64,000 bases of DNA from Bacillus alkalisoli (GCF_002797415.1 NZ_KZ454944.1:519745-583744); one strand, 5' to 3'; counted from the first letter of the stretch, positions 49,949 to 59,753 are shown. Program-made: numbers and translations. The notes: generated by a model from the sequence alone, not told the origin.

Positions 49949-51862
49949 ATGGAAGGCTTATACACCTGGGATAATACACATCTAAAATTTGGTGAGGGTT
50001 ATTGTGACTTTAATGGAACTATTCATATAACTAATAGAAAGATTAAAGAAAATCATAAATACTATGTTTATAATAAGGAAACAAGATTACCTGTTCGAGT
50101 GGAACAAAAATCCAAAATGGAAATTGTTGAAGTAGTTAAAGAAAGAAAGTATCAAGTAATATTCTATGTAGATTCTAATAAGCGTCTTTCCTTTATTAAA
50201 GCAAAATATCATAGTGTTCTAGGTGTGGATGAAATAGTAGATAAAATTGAAAAAACACCATTCTACAGGGTTAGTATTTTTAGTGTTTTCCAAGCTTTAA
50301 TTTTCTTTGGTGTACTTCGATTTAGATATTACTCCTTTGAAGAGATAGACTTATCTTTTGGTTATAATAAGTCTGTAAATGTTAAGGTGAATTTTCTATT
50401 TCCTAAAAAAATTCGTTCAAAGTTTGCTATGAAAACAAATATCTTTGCACTAATTGTACACTTTTTTTGGTGTAGTGTACCCTTTAAGGTATTGCTAAAT
50501 CAATATAAGGAAAATAGTGAAATTAATGTTCCAGTATTTATTAGAATAAAGAACGACAAGTATAACTATTACTTTAATCTTAAAGAAAATACAAAAGATA
50601 AATTTAACAAATCACACTATTTATTTAATACATCTTCATATTTTATTCGTTATGAGCCGATAGAATTATTTGTTCGTAAGTCGATAACAGGTCAGTTTGT
50701 AATAGTATTTACAAGTGAGCTTAAAAAATTGATAGTTCTAAAAGAGCGAATTGCATATATACTAAGTAAATTTACTAGTAACAAAGATAAATTTAATGTT
50801 TATTTTGAGAAGTTTTGTGAAGGGGCATCTGAATCAGGGTTCGAGTTATTTAAATTCGCCGTAAAAACAGACGAGAATGCAAGATATATTTTGGACTCGA
50901 AAAACGAACAATTTCAACAACTAAAATTAAACTATCCAAATAAGATTTTGGCTAAAAATAGCATTAAAGCCTTTTATACAATATTTAAAGCAAAAAGTTT
51001 TATTTCATCAGATTTGGTGACTCATATACAGAGAAGACTCTATGATAATGACACATTAATTAAAAATAAAATATTAAACAATACTAAGAAAATATTTTTG
51101 CAGCATGGCGTATGTTTAGCTACCAATGTATTTGAAAGAGGATATTACAATACAAGAGTTCCGATTGCACCTGACTACATATTGGTTAACTCGGATTTTG
51201 AGGCTGATATGTTTGAGAAGTATTCTGACTATAAAAGAGATAATCTAATTAAAACTGGGCTTCCTAATCTAGACTTGTACGTAAAATCTAGAACAATAAA
51301 AAAAGACGCAATTACATTTTTATTAACATGGAGACCGTGGGATCTGACTGGAAAAATTGAGGAAGGCAGTTATATTTCAAGGTATTTGCAGTTTATAAAT
51401 ATGGTGAAATCAAATGATTTTTATTCGAATAAGAAAATCAATATAGTCCTACACCCTAAATCAAAAATAATTCTAAAAGAACAATTTCCAGAAATATATT
51501 TTGAAAATGAAAAGTATTTCTATGATGGGGACATTAAAGATGCACTTCTAAAAACAAAGGTGTTAATTTCAGATTATTCTTCTGTTACCTTTTATGGGTT
51601 CACTGGGGGTAGCAATATAGTCTTTTATTGGGAAGATAAAATGTTAGCAGAACAAGAATATGGTGCACCAAATATTTTGCAAGAAGAAATTGCCTTTGGT
51701 GATATTGTTTATAAATTTGATCAATTACAAGAGACTATAGTAAGTAATTATTCAAATCAACAAGATGAATATTATAAGAGTGTTTTTGAAAAATTAGTGG
51801 AATGTCAAGAAGGTAATAATACAGAAGAAACATATAATTATTTAAAAGAAAAAATCTTATAA
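49949..51862 (+). CDS. Long CDP-glycerol glycerophosphotransferase-family protein
   Basis: 637 residues; ATG after AGGAGG. An N-terminal ~340-residue extension (starts MEGLYTWDNTHLKFGEGYCD, includes FYRVSIFSVFQALIFFGVLRF) precedes the catalytic half: FLQHGVCLATNVFERGYY, LIKTGLPNLDLYVKS, LLTWRPWDLTG, LHPKSK and LISDYSSVTFYGFTGG. HGVC replaces HGTP and TWRPW replaces PTWR, so it is a distant member. It may be the main polymerase or may transfer another polyol phosphate. A ribitol pathway (tarI/tarJ) is absent, favouring glycerol. Confidence 0.82.
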   Translation: MEGLYTWDNTHLKFGEGYCDFNGTIHITNRKIKENHKYYVYNKETRLPVRVEQKSKMEIVEVVKERKYQVIFYVDSNKRLSFIKAKYHSVLGVDEIVDKIEKTPFYRVSIFSVFQALIFFGVLRFRYYSFEEIDLSFGYNKSVNVKVNFLFPKKIRSKFAMKTNIFALIVHFFWCSVPFKVLLNQYKENSEINVPVFIRIKNDKYNYYFNLKENTKDKFNKSHYLFNTSSYFIRYEPIELFVRKSITGQFVIVFTSELKKLIVLKERIAYILSKFTSNKDKFNVYFEKFCEGASESGFELFKFAVKTDENARYILDSKNEQFQQLKLNYPNKILAKNSIKAFYTIFKAKSFISSDLVTHIQRRLYDNDTLIKNKILNNTKKIFLQHGVCLATNVFERGYYNTRVPIAPDYILVNSDFEADMFEKYSDYKRDNLIKTGLPNLDLYVKSRTIKKDAITFLLTWRPWDLTGKIEEGSYISRYLQFINMVKSNDFYSNKKINIVLHPKSKIILKEQFPEIYFENEKYFYDGDIKDALLKTKVLISDYSSVTFYGFTGGSNIVFYWEDKMLAEQEYGAPNILQEEIAFGDIVYKFDQLQETIVSNYSNQQDEYYKSVFEKLVECQEGNNTEETYNYLKEKIL

Positions 51863-52181
51863 TATAATGATGATATAAGGTTGTTAAATGTAAGAGACAT
51901 GGACTAATTACAGAAGATATTGGAAGGAGAGATAAATATTTGTAGAGTTCATACTGTAACTATTTATAATGCAAGTAAGAAAAATGGCGAATTCTATTTA
52001 CTATACAATAGGAAAGTTATAATTAAAAACAATTTATCCATTTGTAGAGTGATAGTAACATAAAAGGGATTTCCGAAGGGAGTCCCTTGTTTATTTATAT
52101 TTGTATCAGGATGATAAGCTTAATTTGTTTAAAATGTTTAGTAATATGTAATAGGAAGTTATATTAGAAAGGAAATCAATA
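51863..52181. other. Intergenic stretch with a coding-like remnant
   Basis: After a GGAAGGAG there is an open frame reading INICRVHTVTIYNASKKNGE then FYLLYNRKVIIKNNL and ending at TAA about 52062. It has no standard start codon at the right distance, so it may be a decayed gene or chance. The terminator at 52062 follows, then the tagG leader. Confidence 0.45.
52062..52093 (+). terminator. Terminator after the glycerophosphotransferase genes
   Basis: AAAAGGGATTTCC and GGGAGTCCCTT, 3-base loop, then GTTTATTTAT. It separates the polymer genes from tagGH. Confidence 0.78.
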
Positions 52182-53012
52182 ATGAATTCTCTTATTACGG
52201 TATTAAAGGAACAACTAAAAAGTTTTTATTTAGTGAAAAGGCTTTCTGTTTATGAAATGAAGAGTGCCAATAGTAATAACTATATTGGGGTTTTATGGGA
52301 AATAATTAATCCTATGATTCAAATTTCTATATTTTGGTTTGTGTTTGGTTATGGTGTGCTTAGGACAAATGGAAGAGGAGATATTGAATTATATGGTCAA
52401 ATCATTCCTTATTTTCCATGGATGCTTTCGGGAATTGTAGTATGGTTTTTTATTAACCAATCAATTATACAGGGCTCGCAGTCAGTATATTCTAGAATTA
52501 ATATGATGTCTAAAATGAGTTTCCCGATGAGTACAATACCCACTTTTGTAACTGTTGCTAAACTATACCAACATCTAATGTTATTAGTAGTAGTTTTGCT
52601 TATTTTCCAAATAATTGGGTATCCTATTAATATTTATTACCTTCAGTTACCGTATTTTATTTTTGCAACATTAGTGTTTTTAGTTTCATTTTCATTAATA
52701 ACCTCTACAATCTCCACTTTAATTAGAGATGTTCATAATCTAATTCAAGCAGTTGTAAGGTTACTAATATTTTTACTTCCGATTTTGTGGCCACCATATA
52801 AAATTGAGCCACAAATAATACAAACTATTTTAAAATTAAACCCTATATACTATTTAGTTGAAGGATATCGTGCATCCATTCTTGGTTTAAAATGGTATCC
52901 AGTAGAACATCTTTCATTTACAATTTATTTTTGGATAATTACATTAGTATTATTATTAATAGGTTCTAGTTTACATGTGAAATTCAGAAGTAAGTTTGTA
53001 GATTATTTATAA
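52182..53012 (+). CDS. tagG: Teichoic acid ABC exporter permease
   Basis: 276 residues; ATG after GAAAGGA. ABC-2 type permease with about six hydrophobic helices; conserved SNNYIGVLWEIINPMIQISIFWFVFGYG start and LKLNPIYYLVEGYRASILG near the end match TagG. With TagH it moves lipid-linked teichoic acid across the membrane. The ATPase gene follows after 59 bp. Its AT-rich base composition matches the glycerophosphotransferase genes. Confidence 0.95.
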   Translation: MNSLITVLKEQLKSFYLVKRLSVYEMKSANSNNYIGVLWEIINPMIQISIFWFVFGYGVLRTNGRGDIELYGQIIPYFPWMLSGIVVWFFINQSIIQGSQSVYSRINMMSKMSFPMSTIPTFVTVAKLYQHLMLLVVVLLIFQIIGYPINIYYLQLPYFIFATLVFLVSFSLITSTISTLIRDVHNLIQAVVRLLIFLLPILWPPYKIEPQIIQTILKLNPIYYLVEGYRASILGLKWYPVEHLSFTIYFWIITLVLLLIGSSLHVKFRSKFVDYL

Positions 53013-53071
53013 TGATAGTGTTTTACAATTTAATAAAAGTATTATTATATTAACTTGAATAAGGAGTAAAA

Positions 53072-54694
53072 ATGAGTAGTTCTGTAATATTTAAAAATGC
53101 GACAAAAAAATATAAATTATACGATAACAAAGTTCAGAAATTATTAGATATTCTTGTTCCTGATGGATGTGGTGATGACTTTTATGCCATCAATAACATA
53201 AGTTTTACAGCTAATAAAGGTGAGGTAATTGGTGTAGTAGGTGTAAATGGTGCTGGTAAATCTACTTTATCTAACTTAATTACAGGGGTAATTCCTCCTT
53301 CATCTGGTATTGTTAAAGTTAATGGGAAAGCATCTTTAATTGCAATTTCTTCAGGATTAAATAATAAGTTATCCGGTAGAGAAAATATTGAGCTAAAGTG
53401 TTTAATGTTAGGATTTAGTAAAAAAGAAATACAAGATATGATGGATGATATTATTGAATTTGCAGATATAGGCAGGTTTATTGATCAACCGGTTAAAAAT
53501 TACTCAAGTGGTATGAAATCAAGGCTGGGTTTCGCAATTTCTGTAAATATTGATCCAGATGTGTTAGTTGTTGACGAAGCGCTATCAGTTGGAGATCAGA
53601 CTTTTGCTGACAAATGCTTAATAAAAATGAATGAATTTAAAGAAAAGGGTAAGACTATATTTTTTATCAGCCATTCAATGACTCAAATTAAAATGTTCTG
53701 TAATAAGGTCTTATGGCTCGAGGCTGGTGAAATAAGAGATTATGGGGGGATAGATGAAGTACTTCCCAATTATATTAAGTTCTTGAAAGATTTTAAAGCA
53801 ATGACTAAAGAAGAACAAAAAAGTTATAAAGAAGCAGTTCTTAGAAATAGAGAAATGATGAATAATGCAGTTGGTGATTTGGAGCAATTAGAAGAAGTAA
53901 AAGATAAGAATAATAGAAGAGAGCGTAAAGGGAGATTGAATAAGAGTAAATTGTATTTTTCTATTATATCTATTTCTATAATTCTAATAATTGCCAGCTA
54001 CATTTTATATGGCCTAATGGATAAGTACGGTATTATTAAGGAAAATAATATTACTGAATATGAAAATATATTAGAAGATAATTTAGTATATAATTCTATA
54101 CCTATTGAGAGAGAAGGCGCTATTTCAGTCTTGGAATCAGATCTATATTTTGATGAAGAACTCAAGTATAAAATTAGAACTTTGAATTTTACCGATCACG
54201 TTTATGTAACAGAAGAGTTAAATGGAAAATATAAAATCTCAATTGAGAATATATCCGGTTTTATTAGAAAAGAAGAGGTTAATTTTATTAATCAATATGT
54301 TAGAACAGATAACTTGTCTATTATAGATTTTTTACCGTTATTCCCACTTAATTTTACAAATTCATACGAGTATTTTCTTATTAATATAGGGATTAGTTAT
54401 GAGGATTTAATTAACAAGTTTCCAGGAATTGTTAGTGAACGTATTAATGATAACGGAAATAAACTAGTTACATTGATAAATGAAAATATAACTTACACTA
54501 TTAATGATAAAAACATTGTTAATGGATTAATCGTAGAGGACATTGAAAATGAAAATGATGTAACAAATGGTTTAAGAAACGACGCCTATATAGTTTCTAG
54601 AGAAGGAGATTTACTTTACTTTAAAGTAAATAGCTACGATATTTTATTAAATTTTGATAGCAAAGTAATCCAGATATTAGATGTGAGTGATTAA
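53072..54694 (+). CDS. tagH: Teichoic acid ABC exporter ATPase with extracytoplasmic tail
   Basis: 540 residues, similar to B. subtilis TagH. ABC domain (1-240): Walker A GVNGAGKST (about 56-64), signature YSSGMKSRLGF (about 147), Walker B VLVVDEALSVGDQ and SHSM as the switch His. A charged linker is followed by a membrane helix (about 297-318, FSIISISIILIIASYILYGL) and a ~220-residue C-terminal part outside the cell. In TagH the ATPase itself is unusual in having such a tail, whose role is poorly defined. The tail sequence here is Ile/Asn-rich. Confidence 0.95.
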   Translation: MSSSVIFKNATKKYKLYDNKVQKLLDILVPDGCGDDFYAINNISFTANKGEVIGVVGVNGAGKSTLSNLITGVIPPSSGIVKVNGKASLIAISSGLNNKLSGRENIELKCLMLGFSKKEIQDMMDDIIEFADIGRFIDQPVKNYSSGMKSRLGFAISVNIDPDVLVVDEALSVGDQTFADKCLIKMNEFKEKGKTIFFISHSMTQIKMFCNKVLWLEAGEIRDYGGIDEVLPNYIKFLKDFKAMTKEEQKSYKEAVLRNREMMNNAVGDLEQLEEVKDKNNRRERKGRLNKSKLYFSIISISIILIIASYILYGLMDKYGIIKENNITEYENILEDNLVYNSIPIEREGAISVLESDLYFDEELKYKIRTLNFTDHVYVTEELNGKYKISIENISGFIRKEEVNFINQYVRTDNLSIIDFLPLFPLNFTNSYEYFLINIGISYEDLINKFPGIVSERINDNGNKLVTLINENITYTINDKNIVNGLIVEDIENENDVTNGLRNDAYIVSREGDLLYFKVNSYDILLNFDSKVIQILDVSD

Positions 54695-54814
54695 TGGTCA
54701 AAATCAGACATTACAAATTATAATGCCCTAATTTAAACTTTCTTAATTAGAGAAAATAATGATTAAAGTTAAGGTTTCGATTGTTACGAGTTAAAACTAA
54801 TATGGTGTAAATTT

Positions 54815-54860
54815 AAAAAGCTTATCAATATTTTCTTAAATATTGATAAGCTTATTTTTT
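54815..54860. terminator. Bidirectional terminator overlapping a coding end
   Basis: AAAAAGCTTATCAATATT and AATATTGATAAGCTTA form a 16-bp stem with T runs on both sides. Its right arm also encodes the last codons (KLINI) and stop of the minus-strand gene at 54836. Confidence 0.92.
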
Positions 54861-55588
54861 TCGATTTTTATTAACTGAAGTTTCTCTAATAGCAAATAAT
54901 TACTCCCTAAATTCGAAACATTTTGATCTGCGAAGAAGAATTCTAATTGCTCTATCTGCTTAAATGACAATCTCACTACTAAATCATTGAATGGGTTTTT
55001 AGAATAAGTATACTTGCCCTCCGCTGTCGGTTTGTTAAAAAGTAATATAGAAGCTACATTTGTAAAAATATATTCATCGATTGTAGTGAATAATTCTTCG
55101 TTTTCGTTAAATATGATTAATAGCTCTGCTAGACTGATAACGCTACTTTCATTGGTGTTTTTTCCCTCTTCATCTATCTCAGTTTCATTGTATGTTTCCT
55201 CTTCCTCTAATGTAACTGGGGTAGGTGTTGTCTGCTCGGGATTCGGCTCAGGTTTTGGCTCAGGCTTCGGCTCAGGCTTCGGTTCAGGCTTCGGTTCAGG
55301 TTTTGGCTCAGGTTTCGGCTCAGGTTTTGGCTCAGGTTTCGGCTCAGGCTTTGGATCAGGTTTTGGTTCAGGCTTCGGCTCAGGTTCTGGCTCAGGATCT
55401 GGCTCCGGGGCTGGAACTGGAATAGGTGGTGGAACAGGTTCGGGTTCCGTCTCTTCATCTTGGTTACTAATGTTGTATTTTTCTTGTAAAGTAGAGGTGA
55501 TATTAGCCCATGCATAAGGGGCAAGGGATCCCCACGTTAGTACGACAATTATTGTAATGAAAAGAACTATTTTAACTTTTGACTTCAT
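54836..55588 (-). CDS. Secreted protein with Pro-Glu-Pro-Lys repeats
   Basis: 250 residues; ATG after AGGAGG. Signal peptide (about 1-29, ending APYAWA), then a long E-P-K-P tetrapeptide repeat (about 48-116), which in surface proteins usually forms a stiff spacer through the wall. A ~100-residue C-terminal helical part without sorting motif or known domain follows. The repeat is encoded by 12-bp units in alternation (GGCTCAGGTTTC on the plus strand), so length may vary by slippage. No partner is evident; it lies beside SGNH-like gene 2. Confidence 0.83.
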   Translation of the reverse strand: MKSKVKIVLFITIIVVLTWGSLAPYAWANITSTLQEKYNISNQDEETEPEPVPPPIPVPAPEPDPEPEPEPKPEPKPDPKPEPKPEPKPEPKPEPKPEPKPEPKPEPKPEPKPEPNPEQTTPTPVTLEEEETYNETEIDEEGKNTNESSVISLAELLIIFNENEELFTTIDEYIFTNVASILLFNKPTAEGKYTYSKNPFNDLVVRLSFKQIEQLEFFFADQNVSNLGSNYLLLEKLQLIKIEKNKLINI

Positions 55589-55736
55589 AGTTTCCTCCTA
55601 GGGATTATACTAAAAACGAGCTACTTTATTTTCTATAATTTTATCATATTTTGTCAAAAAATTGATTGCAAACTTACTATTTTCATAGAAAAAAGTATAT
55701 AATAAACATGTTACTACATAAGGAGTTTGATTAAAT

Positions 55737-56504
55737 ATGAAAAAGTTAGCCACTTTGCTATTATGTTTAATATTTATTTCCATTACGATAGTGGGTAAGT
55801 TTTATTATGATAAAAAGCTTGCAGCTAATATAGAAAAGTCAACTTTAGAAATTTCAAGCGATAGTTTTGATTTATATGATTCTTTAACCAAAAACATGAA
55901 TAATCAACTAAGAGAGCTTGTTTTAAACAAATTAGAAGACGATGAGACTATTCGTATTTTAGCAGTTGGTTCAAGAGCTATTATGACAGGTGACGCAGAA
56001 AATTTACCGTGGCCATTTCAACTTGTTAATAGTTTAGATGGATATTACGGTAATGGAAAGTTTGAACTAGAAATTATTAACTTGGAAAACATAAGTACAA
56101 ATCACCTGATTGATACTAATCGTCATATAGAAATTGCATCCTATAAGACGGATATCTTCATTTTTGAACCATTAATACTAAACGATAATGGAATAGTTAT
56201 GATTAATCATACGTTAAGTAATATACAAGAGACTATTGAAACGGTTAAAGCTGAGAACCCTGGTGTGTTCATAATAATTCAACCTCCTAATCCTATTCAT
56301 AATCCTACATTTTATTTAGAGCAAGTAGAACAACTAAAGGATTTTGCTATTACTAATGAGTATGAGTTTTTAGATCACTGGAAGGATTGGCCGAATTGGA
56401 ATGATGAGGAAATCAAGAACTATTTGAATGGTGTATATCCTAATCCCGAAGGACAAGACATTTGGGCAAATTATATTAACAATTATTTTATCTATAAAGA
56501 CTAA
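55737..56504 (+). CDS. SGNH-like secreted or anchored protein 2
   Basis: 255 residues; ATG after AAGGAG. Clear paralogue of the protein at 43619: N-terminal signal anchor (about 3-20), RILAVGSRAIMTG, DIFIFEPLILNDNG, FIIIQPPNPIHNPTFY and a C-terminal WPNWNDEEIKNYLNG. The important difference is at the end: GQDIWANYI where copy 1 has GHDAWAQYI, so the presumed catalytic His is Gln. It may have lost catalysis or use other residues. Convergent with LCP gene 2. Confidence 0.8.
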   Translation: MKKLATLLLCLIFISITIVGKFYYDKKLAANIEKSTLEISSDSFDLYDSLTKNMNNQLRELVLNKLEDDETIRILAVGSRAIMTGDAENLPWPFQLVNSLDGYYGNGKFELEIINLENISTNHLIDTNRHIEIASYKTDIFIFEPLILNDNGIVMINHTLSNIQETIETVKAENPGVFIIIQPPNPIHNPTFYLEQVEQLKDFAITNEYEFLDHWKDWPNWNDEEIKNYLNGVYPNPEGQDIWANYINNYFIYKD

Positions 56505-56517
56505 GAATTACTCGCAA

Positions 56518-56558
56518 AAGAAAAGGTAGACTATCAATTGATATAGTCTACCTTTTGT
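56518..56558. terminator. Bidirectional terminator
   Basis: AAAAGGTAGACTAT and ATAGTCTACCTTTT, 14-bp perfect stem, between SGNH-like gene 2 and LCP gene 2. Confidence 0.93.
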
Positions 56559-56561
56559 CAT

Positions 56562-57503
56562 TTAATCAACTTTTAAATGATTTTTAAGAATCCCAGATAA
56601 TCTTAATCTTTCCTCTTCTGGTACTTGGAAGTAATAAATGCCATTAATTTTTGTTCCATTCCCAGATAGATGCAACGTTTCTAAGTCGTGTCTAGCTTCC
56701 TTATAATTTCTTTGAATATTTAACATTTCATCCGTAGATAAATTGGTTCGAACATTTTGACCGATAGCTCCTAAGATAGAATCAAGATTCGTTAATCCTG
56801 TAAACGAAGCTCCTTTATTAATCACACCTTGTACTATTTCTTTCTGGCGATCTGTTCTTCCAAAGTCTCCTCGAGGGTCTTGTTTTCTCATACGAGCAAA
56901 TGCTAATGCTTGTTCACCATCCAAATTAATGCGTCCTTCTTCAAAAGTGAAAGAATCTTGTTTAAAAGAGAATTTATTATTTACTTGAACCCCACCAACA
57001 GCGTCCACTATATCTTTAAATCCTTGCATGTTTACTTTTACATAGTAATCAATCGGAATATCTAAGAAGTTCTCAATTGTTGGTATGCTCATATCAATTC
57101 CACCGAAAGCATGGGCATGGTTTATTTTATCTTGTGTTCCTCTACCTATTATTTCTGTCCTAGTATCACGGGGGATACTAACCATCTTCATTGATTCATC
57201 ATGCGGATTTACAGTGAGGACTATAAGTGAATCAGATCGTCCCTTTTCTGTACTTCCTGTGTTTTTATCAATACCAATTAGTAATACTGAAAAAGGATCT
57301 CTTTTAGAGAAGTTTACTTGTTCTGGTCGTTTCTCAGAATATTCACGATTGATGGGTTCGTGCATTTGAGTTAACGTTTTGTTTACTTGATATATTGTGT
57401 GGCCAACATAAATAGCTACAAGTAAGAAGAAAGCAGCAAAAACAGCTAATGAGATTTTCACCCAGTTTTTCTTCTTATTTTTATGGCTTCTTTGATTTGT
57501 CAT
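56562..57503 (-). CDS. LCP family wall-polymer ligase 2
   Basis: 313 residues; ATG after AAGGAAG. Membrane anchor (about 16-38) then LytR-CpsA-Psr domain: VLLIGIDKNTGSTEKGRSDS, VSIPRDTRTEIIGRG, DKINHAHAFGG, FARMRKQDPRGDFGR. Shares most of its core with LCP 1 at 42532, including the DPRGDFGR block, but the loop after GID/GVD differs. It stands at the right edge of the teichoic acid locus, as LCP 1 stands at the left edge. Predicted to attach teichoic acid to peptidoglycan. Confidence 0.93.
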   Translation of the reverse strand: MTNQRSHKNKKKNWVKISLAVFAAFFLLVAIYVGHTIYQVNKTLTQMHEPINREYSEKRPEQVNFSKRDPFSVLLIGIDKNTGSTEKGRSDSLIVLTVNPHDESMKMVSIPRDTRTEIIGRGTQDKINHAHAFGGIDMSIPTIENFLDIPIDYYVKVNMQGFKDIVDAVGGVQVNNKFSFKQDSFTFEEGRINLDGEQALAFARMRKQDPRGDFGRTDRQKEIVQGVINKGASFTGLTNLDSILGAIGQNVRTNLSTDEMLNIQRNYKEARHDLETLHLSGNGTKINGIYYFQVPEEERLRLSGILKNHLKVD

Positions 57504-57704
57504 TTTAATATAACTTCCTTTTATTGTATTTGTGCTATATAAATTATAATGTTATTTCAATATGCATTACAAGTTTTTTATTGGAAGATGCTATTTCATT
57601 ACTACTATCTGAATTTAATTATGTTAAAATATTTTCAGGTAACAACGTAATTCATGAAAAACTTATGTTTTGCTTAGTATTAATGACTAACCAATGGAGG
57701 CAAT

Positions 57705-59753
57705 ATGACATATAGACTACTTTGTTTTTTTATCCCGATTATAATAGTATTTAATTTTTATAGCCTTCCAAAAAATGCAGAAGCTACTGATTTAAATGAA
57801 AAGAGAATCATTATAAAATATAAAAACAAATCTTCCGTATTTCATAAAGGAAAAATATTTGAGGTAGGTAAAGTCCTAGATAAAAATTCACATGTAGTAA
57901 TTAATGAATTACAAAAAAATCCAGAAGTGGATTACGTCGAAGTAGATTCACATTATTCCTACTCTGCTGTTGTAACAGATTCATTATTCTTTTCGCAATT
58001 AAAAGATTTCGAAGTAATGAATGTACAAAATGGATGGAAAAGTTTTAAGCATATTTATAAACCAATAATTGCGGTCTTAGATTCTGGAATTGAATTACAA
58101 CACCCAGATTTAAAGGATGCTATTATTTCGCCGCACAACATACTAGCCCCTTTAGAACTACCTCATGACGAAATAGGACATGGCACTCATGTAGCTGGAA
58201 TTGTAGGGGCTGTTACAAACAATAATGTAGGGATAGCTTCCATTGTACGTGATGCATTTATTATGCCAATAAAAGTTGGAGATAAAAAAGGTGTCTACGG
58301 TTCTGACTTGGCAAAAGGTATTTACTATGCAGTGGATATGGGTGCGCATATCATCAACATTAGTGTAGCTGGTCCAACGAAAAGTAGAACTGTAGAGGAA
58401 GCCATACAATATGCTGTTGACAACAATGTACTAGTTGTAGCAGCAGCTGGAAACGAGGGTAACAATTTACAAATGTATCCTGCCGCATTACCAAGTGTTC
58501 TGAGTGTGGGGGCTGTTAATGCGACAACAAATGAATATGCTAATTTCTCTAATTTTGGAAGGTATGTATCATTAGCTGCACCTGGGGTCGATGTATTAAG
58601 TACTTACTTGCTAAACAGCGGTAACTATACAAAAATGAGTGGTACAAGTATGGCAACTCCATATGTTGCCTCTGCGGCTGGGATGCTTAAGGCACATGAT
58701 CCGATTCTAAATGCTAGACAGATTAGACTGATATTAGAGCAGTCTAGTGTGAAAAGTGAATCCATTTATGTGCAAAACGGCTTATTAAATGTCGGAAATG
58801 CCATAGAAGTTTATGAAACATATAATCGAATTTATGGGAAAACATCAATAGATACATCGATACAAATTGCACATAGTGGTTGGAAGAAGGTACAATCTAG
58901 TGAACTAATAAACAGTATGAATACTAGTAAGAAAGGGAGTTTTGCCATTCTTACGAATAACAGTAGTTTTGCAGATGCACTTGCTATTACCACCTTAGCG
59001 AAAAAGCTAGACAGTCCAGTCCTTTTAACTCGTCAAAATGTTGTTTTTAATGAAACGATTGATACATTACATTCTTTAGATGTTACAGATGTCATTTTAG
59101 TTGGGGGAGAAATGGCATTACACACTTCAGTAGAGAGAAAGCTTAAAGAAGAGGGATTTGGAACGTTAAGGATTAGTGGGAAAACTAGATATGACACAGC
59201 GGCGGAAATTGCGCGTTTTAGTGCAATGCATAAAGGAGAGGTAATAATTGCGGACGGCCGAAATTATCCGGATGCCTTATCTATATCAGTGTATGCCGCC
59301 TCAAGAGGGATCCCAATCTTGTTTGTTAATAAAGATACGATTCCAACTGCAACTCAAAATATTATAGATGCATTTGATTTTTCTAAAGTTTATATAGTAG
59401 GTGGTAAGTCTGCAGTGTCGGAAAACATAGAAAAGAAACTAAATGAAAAAGCTAATGTACAGAGGTTGTCAGGTGTTAATCGATACGATACAAATCTTGC
59501 TATTTTAGACTACTTCGGAAGCAGCGAAGGTTTCTATATTGCAACAGGTACAGACTATAAAGATGCGCTAGCAGGTGCTACACTTGCTTCCAAGCAAAAC
59601 AAAAGTTTAGTATTAGTTCAACCTTCTACTATTCCAAAGTCAACGAAGGACTATCTTGTAAGGAATAAAGGTGATTTTCGAATCCTTGGTGGTAAAGTAG
59701 CAATTCATCCTTCTGTTGTTTGGGAGTTAGAAGAAATTTTAAGAAGTGAATAA
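57705..59753 (+). CDS. Subtilisin-like serine protease with three CWB2 repeats
   Basis: 682 residues; ATG after GGAGG. Signal peptide (about 1-27), an I9-like propeptide (KRIIIKYKN...DYVEVDSHYSY), then an S8 catalytic domain with Asp in AVLDSGIELQHPDL (about 126), His in GHGTHVAG (about 159), AAAGNEG and Ser in MSGTSMATPYVASA (about 314). Residues 385-682 are three CWB2 cell-wall-binding units (SGKTRYDTAAEIA, LSGVNRYDTNLAI and repeated VGG/LGGK motifs). Secreted and held on secondary wall polymers or the teichoic acid made nearby. All catalytic residues are present. Confidence 0.95.
   Translation: MTYRLLCFFIPIIIVFNFYSLPKNAEATDLNEKRIIIKYKNKSSVFHKGKIFEVGKVLDKNSHVVINELQKNPEVDYVEVDSHYSYSAVVTDSLFFSQLKDFEVMNVQNGWKSFKHIYKPIIAVLDSGIELQHPDLKDAIISPHNILAPLELPHDEIGHGTHVAGIVGAVTNNNVGIASIVRDAFIMPIKVGDKKGVYGSDLAKGIYYAVDMGAHIINISVAGPTKSRTVEEAIQYAVDNNVLVVAAAGNEGNNLQMYPAALPSVLSVGAVNATTNEYANFSNFGRYVSLAAPGVDVLSTYLLNSGNYTKMSGTSMATPYVASAAGMLKAHDPILNARQIRLILEQSSVKSESIYVQNGLLNVGNAIEVYETYNRIYGKTSIDTSIQIAHSGWKKVQSSELINSMNTSKKGSFAILTNNSSFADALAITTLAKKLDSPVLLTRQNVVFNETIDTLHSLDVTDVILVGGEMALHTSVERKLKEEGFGTLRISGKTRYDTAAEIARFSAMHKGEVIIADGRNYPDALSISVYAASRGIPILFVNKDTIPTATQNIIDAFDFSKVYIVGGKSAVSENIEKKLNEKANVQRLSGVNRYDTNLAILDYFGSSEGFYIATGTDYKDALAGATLASKQNKSLVLVQPSTIPKSTKDYLVRNKGDFRILGGKVAIHPSVVWELEEILRSE

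Noticed and set aside
55014-55517. Plus-strand frame with Gly-Phe-Gly-Ser repeats
   Set aside because: It is the complement of the Pro-Glu-Pro-Lys repeat; the minus-strand gene has signal peptide and ribosome binding site.
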